A DNA stretch of 64,000 bases from Candidatus Bathyarchaeota archaeon (GTDB taxonomy: Archaea; Thermoproteota; Bathyarchaeia; Bathyarchaeales; Bathycorpusculaceae): positions 496,001 through 560,000 of the forward strand of contig JAOZIA010000024.1 of NCBI GenBank assembly GCA_026014585.1, in the 5' to 3' direction. The position numbers were made by a program, and so were the translations under genes. This document shows positions 61,364-64,000 of the stretch, in pieces. Numbering within the stretch: position 1 is the stretch's first letter; each line of letters opens with the position of its first letter. The notes under the pieces were generated by a model. That model worked only from the letters and a program-made list of their open reading frames with translations. It was not told the origin of the DNA and ran no database searches.

Positions 61364-62386
61364 TTAGGCTTGAGCCTTTGTTTCTCCAGCAAACCAGTTA
61401 ACAGTTTTGGCTAAACCTTCCTCAAAACTTACCATAGGTTCCCAACCGACCAGTCGTTTCAGTTTAGCAATGTCTGGACATCGCCGTTTAGGGTCATCTG
61501 TTGGCAATGGGCTGAAGGTTATGGGTGAAGTAGTTTGGGTTGCTTGCTGAATTTTCTGGGCTAACTCAAAAATGGTAACTTCATGGGGTTTACCTATGTT
61601 GACGGCTTCGCCGTTAGCAGTTGCAGATTGAGCGAGCAACAACAATCCAGTCACGTTATCGGTTACATAGCAGAACGAGCGAGTTTGTTTGCCGTCACCA
61701 TAAACTGTGATTGGCGCACCTGATTGCGCTTGCATGATAAATCGTGACATTGCCCGTCCATACAAACCGTCCTCGCGCAGTCGTGGACCATACGTGTTAA
61801 AAATCCGTGGAATCCGCACATCTAGACCATGCTGCTTACAGTAAGCAATCAACAGTGCCTCTGAAAAACGTTTACCTTCATCATAACAGGAACGGATTCC
61901 GACAGGGTTCACTCTACCCCAGTAAGTCTCAGGCGTAGGAACCACTTCTGCATCACCATAAACCTCCGAAGTAGAAGCAAACAACAAAGTGGCATCACAT
62001 TTGCGTGCGAGTTCAGCCATGTTTGTGCTACCTACTGCGCTGGTCTGTAAGGTTGCAATCGGGTGAATTTGGTACTCGTCAGGTGAGGCGTGCCCTGCCA
62101 GGTGCAGGATTATTTGATATTTATCAGGGGTTTTGAATGTACATACGTCGGCTTTTAGGAATTTGAAGTCGGGGTTGCCGATTAAATGGTCAATGTTTTT
62201 TGTTCTGCCTGTAGACAAATCGTCAACAACAGTGACTTTTGCGCCGCAATTCAACAGCACATCGCACAGCCAACTGCCGATAAAGCCAGCGCCGCCTGTA
62301 ACCAAAACATTTTTCCCGTCAAAGTAGTCCGCGTTTATTTTTGATTTTATGATTTGAATGTCTGCTTGAATTAGTTTATCCATCAT
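61364..62386 (-). CDS. NAD-dependent sugar epimerase/dehydratase (UDP-glucuronate decarboxylase-like)
   Basis: A 340-residue extended SDR: NAD motif VTGGAGFIGSW (Gly31, 34, 37), LHLAGHASPDEYQ, FASTSEVYGDAE, and catalytic Tyr/Lys in SCYDEGKRFSEAL, RIFNTYGPRL. The HLAGHASPDEYQ and CYDEGKR segments match UDP-xylose synthase/dTDP-glucose dehydratase-like enzymes. It makes a nucleotide sugar for the cluster. Its start follows the galU stop by one base, so the two form an operon. Confidence 0.9.
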   Translation of the reverse strand: MMDKLIQADIQIIKSKINADYFDGKNVLVTGGAGFIGSWLCDVLLNCGAKVTVVDDLSTGRTKNIDHLIGNPDFKFLKADVCTFKTPDKYQIILHLAGHASPDEYQIHPIATLQTSAVGSTNMAELARKCDATLLFASTSEVYGDAEVVPTPETYWGRVNPVGIRSCYDEGKRFSEALLIAYCKQHGLDVRIPRIFNTYGPRLREDGLYGRAMSRFIMQAQSGAPITVYGDGKQTRSFCYVTDNVTGLLLLAQSATANGEAVNIGKPHEVTIFELAQKIQQATQTTSPITFSPLPTDDPKRRCPDIAKLKRLVGWEPMVSFEEGLAKTVNWFAGETKAQA

Positions 62387-62387
62387 T

Positions 62388-63251
62388 TCAGTATTCCGTC
62401 ACAAAAGTTTTGTAAGAAAGCTCCAACGCTTCCCAGTACCGCTCAGGGCTACCAATGTCAAGATGCGCATAGCTCCGATCCAGCTTAACCGCGTAAACCT
62501 TTAGGTTCCAATCTACCAGTTTCTGAATTGCATCAGTGAGTTGGATTTCACCATTTTTACCTGATTTTGTTTCCGTCAGTGCCTTGAAAATTACGGGTTT
62601 AAAGATGTACATAGCTAAAATCGCAAGGTTTGTGGCTGGATTCTCGGGTTTTTCCACAACCCGTTTAACCCTGATTATGCCTGACTCAACCTCGTCGCCT
62701 TCAACTATGCCATACTGTTTAGGGTTATCGATTTCCAAAACAATAAAGACGGCATCAGCTTTCATGCGCTCGTAGACGTCGATTAACCGCTTGAGGTAGT
62801 CCATGTCTTTGGAGATAATTGCACTGTCTCCCGCGTGAATTAGGCAGTCCTCGTTTTGCACAAACGGCTGCGCCATCAAAACCGCATTCCCCAAACCTTT
62901 GGGCTGGGGCTGGTTAACCCACATGATTTTGCTACTCTCCAGTTTCTGATAGAAAACATCAAGGTCAGATGCAAGCCCGTTTTTACCCATGCACGCCAAG
63001 TTTTTAATACAGTCCATATCTGGAGTAAAGTGGTCTTCAATGCCACGTTTACCTCTTCCAACCACATAACAGAACTCCCGCAAACCCACCTCGTAGAGCT
63101 GCTCAAAAACCAGTTGCACAACGGGTTTAACGCACATGCCACCCAGCGAAGTTTTGGAAAATATTGGCAACATCTCTTTGGGTTGCTCTTTAGTTGCTGG
63201 GAATAACCTTGTACCTAAGCCCGCCGCGGGAATAACCACTTTACTAATCAT
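62388..63251 (-). CDS. galU: UTP-glucose-1-phosphate uridylyltransferase
   Basis: A 287-residue nucleotidyltransferase: VVIPAAGLGTRLFPATKEQPKEMLP, VIHAGD-like (CLIHAGDSAI) and FIVLEIDNPKQYGIVEG, EKPENPATNLAILAMYIF. These are GalU-type motifs for UDP-glucose synthesis. ATG 63251 is chosen because a TATA (CTATAAATT, minus strand, about 63284-63292) predicts transcription from near 63262. It feeds the epimerase behind it. Confidence 0.9.
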   Translation of the reverse strand: MISKVVIPAAGLGTRLFPATKEQPKEMLPIFSKTSLGGMCVKPVVQLVFEQLYEVGLREFCYVVGRGKRGIEDHFTPDMDCIKNLACMGKNGLASDLDVFYQKLESSKIMWVNQPQPKGLGNAVLMAQPFVQNEDCLIHAGDSAIISKDMDYLKRLIDVYERMKADAVFIVLEIDNPKQYGIVEGDEVESGIIRVKRVVEKPENPATNLAILAMYIFKPVIFKALTETKSGKNGEIQLTDAIQKLVDWNLKVYAVKLDRSYAHLDIGSPERYWEALELSYKTFVTEY

Positions 63252-63392
63252 GCGTTTCACATCTAAACCTAAAGGAGCTTCCAAATTTATAGATTGTTAC
63301 TTAAACAATTTGCCACTCAAAAAACAAAATATAAAAAATTGATGAGCTTTTGAGCTGTTTTTTCTGTGTTAAGAAAATAAGAAATGAAAGGG

Positions 63393-64000
63393 TTATTCTC
63401 TGCTTGAGAGCACCACTATGTAGTCGGCTGTGTCAGCGCATGTGTCTGCGGCTTGCTCAATAAACTCGACCATGTCATCAATGATTACCATGACACCGTG
63501 GTTAATGTTTGCGCCGTACTTGATGAATAGGCTTCGGGTTTTCAGGTACTCAGTGTCTACTTCGTGCTCGATTTTGTTGACTTCTTGGGCTTCACGCACA
63601 GCTTTTGGCGTGTCAGAATTTATTTTTTCAACACTGCCCTTAAGTATCTGAACCATATCAACCAGTTTACCCGTCATCAAAACCGTTTTTTCCAAAAGCT
63701 CAGCTGGAACTTCGGCTCCCCAAAGCATCTCGATGCATCTTGCCGCATCTTTAGTGTGGTCTGCTAGCATGTCTGCACGTTTAACAATGTGCAACAAGTC
63801 CTCGCGGTAATCAGCCATAAGCGCAGTGCCCTTAGAAAGCTCCATGAACGCTTCAGTTCTAAGCGTGTCAACACCTTCCTCGGTCTTGTAGAGGTTTTCA
63901 ATTTGCTTTTTTGCTTCTGTAAAGTTTTTTTCTGAAAAACTTTTGGTTGCCTTATGCAAGCAAGTTACGGTATCAAAAGCTTTGATAACTTGTTCATGTG
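63393..64000 (-). CDS. DUF47 (PhoU-like) protein, 5' truncated by window end
   Basis: A helical protein with the DUF47 pattern: LMADYREDLLHIVKRADMLADHTKDAARCIE, KIEHEVDTEYLKTRSLF, and DDMVEFIEQAADTCADTADYIVVL. The frame stays open to the last base of the window, so the N-terminus is outside. The family is often encoded with phosphate (Pit) transporters and regulates them; the gene upstream of the window would be expected to be such. Independent of galU (140-base gap). Confidence 0.85.
   Translation of the reverse strand, partial: HEQVIKAFDTVTCLHKATKSFSEKNFTEAKKQIENLYKTEEGVDTLRTEAFMELSKGTALMADYREDLLHIVKRADMLADHTKDAARCIEMLWGAEVPAELLEKTVLMTGKLVDMVQILKGSVEKINSDTPKAVREAQEVNKIEHEVDTEYLKTRSLFIKYGANINHGVMVIIDDMVEFIEQAADTCADTADYIVVLSSRE

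Noticed and set aside
1-64000. CRISPR arrays, insertion sequences, rRNA genes
   Set aside because: Looked for regularly spaced short repeats, transposase motifs and rRNA segments; none seen. The only tandem repeat is the two-copy 54-bp unit.

Overview
The window is about 64 kb of moderately AT-rich archaeal chromosome. The archaeal assignment rests on a two-repeat TATA-binding protein, an Lhr helicase, a polyprenyl diphosphate (ether-lipid) synthase, an archaeal-type signal peptidase, TATA boxes about 25-30 bases upstream of starts, several apparently leaderless genes, and two tRNA genes whose D-loops are interrupted by short introns. Gene content (two-gene SUF system, split bacterial-type NHEJ module, multi-PAS soluble kinases, secreted proteins with a KPSVPEF-like N-terminus and a PE-plus-TM-plus-basic C-terminus) suggests an uncultured member of the Bathyarchaeia (Thermoproteota). 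That placement is inference from gene content, not from a phylogeny.

Layout. 0-9 kb: end of a membrane protein, a peptide-modifying-type radical SAM enzyme, a CxxCxxCC protein, a methyltransferase, a small Cys-rich protein, a GT87-like membrane protein, a PIN-like protein, the large Lhr helicase, a membrane-anchored surface protein, a zinc ribbon and signal peptidase I. 9-20 kb: TBP, orotate phosphoribosyltransferase, an MBL-fold hydrolase, a soluble PAS/GAF histidine kinase with its receiver, an unlisted 49-residue Cys-rich protein, geranylgeranyl-type prenyl synthase, PKD and sorting-tail surface proteins, and small redox or Cys-rich proteins. 20-30 kb: SufC-SufB, a PH-domain membrane protein, a methyltransferase, then a five-gene minus-strand operon (CooC-like ATPase, substrate-binding protein, O-methyltransferase-like enzyme, FecCD permease, ATPase) preceded by a cluster of dyad half-sites overlapping its promoter.

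30-46 kb is accessory in character: MFS transporter, WrbA-like flavodoxin, tRNA-Arg(CCT) and tRNA-Leu(TAA) both with D-loop introns, a tandem 54-bp repeat followed by a 35-residue Cys-containing ORF with a strong Shine-Dalgarno, a B12-type radical SAM protein, two tandem near-duplicate beta-helix genes with an operator-like dyad, and many small regulators or membrane proteins (DUF2178/XRE pair with a perfect palindrome, PRC-barrel, RDD, PadR). An imperfect 29-bp direct repeat brackets the radical SAM/beta-helix segment just after tRNA-Leu.

46-50 kb is a compact non-homologous end-joining operon: LigD-type polymerase, Ku, and an ATP-dependent ligase fused at its C-terminus to a LigD 3'-phosphoesterase domain. 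50-63 kb is a glycan/surface polysaccharide cluster: four GT2 glycosyltransferases, two large multi-pass membrane proteins, a B12-type radical SAM enzyme with unusual cysteine spacing, two methyltransferases (one frameshifted), an NDP-sugar epimerase/decarboxylase and GalU. The window ends inside a DUF47/PhoU-like gene.

The most noteworthy observations are the D-loop tRNA introns, the NHEJ operon with its Lig-PE fusion, the operator array over the CooC/ABC operon, the tandem-repeat leader with its tiny Cys ORF, and the tandem beta-helix pair between direct repeats next to tRNA-Leu. No CRISPR array, rRNA, transposase or integrase was seen.
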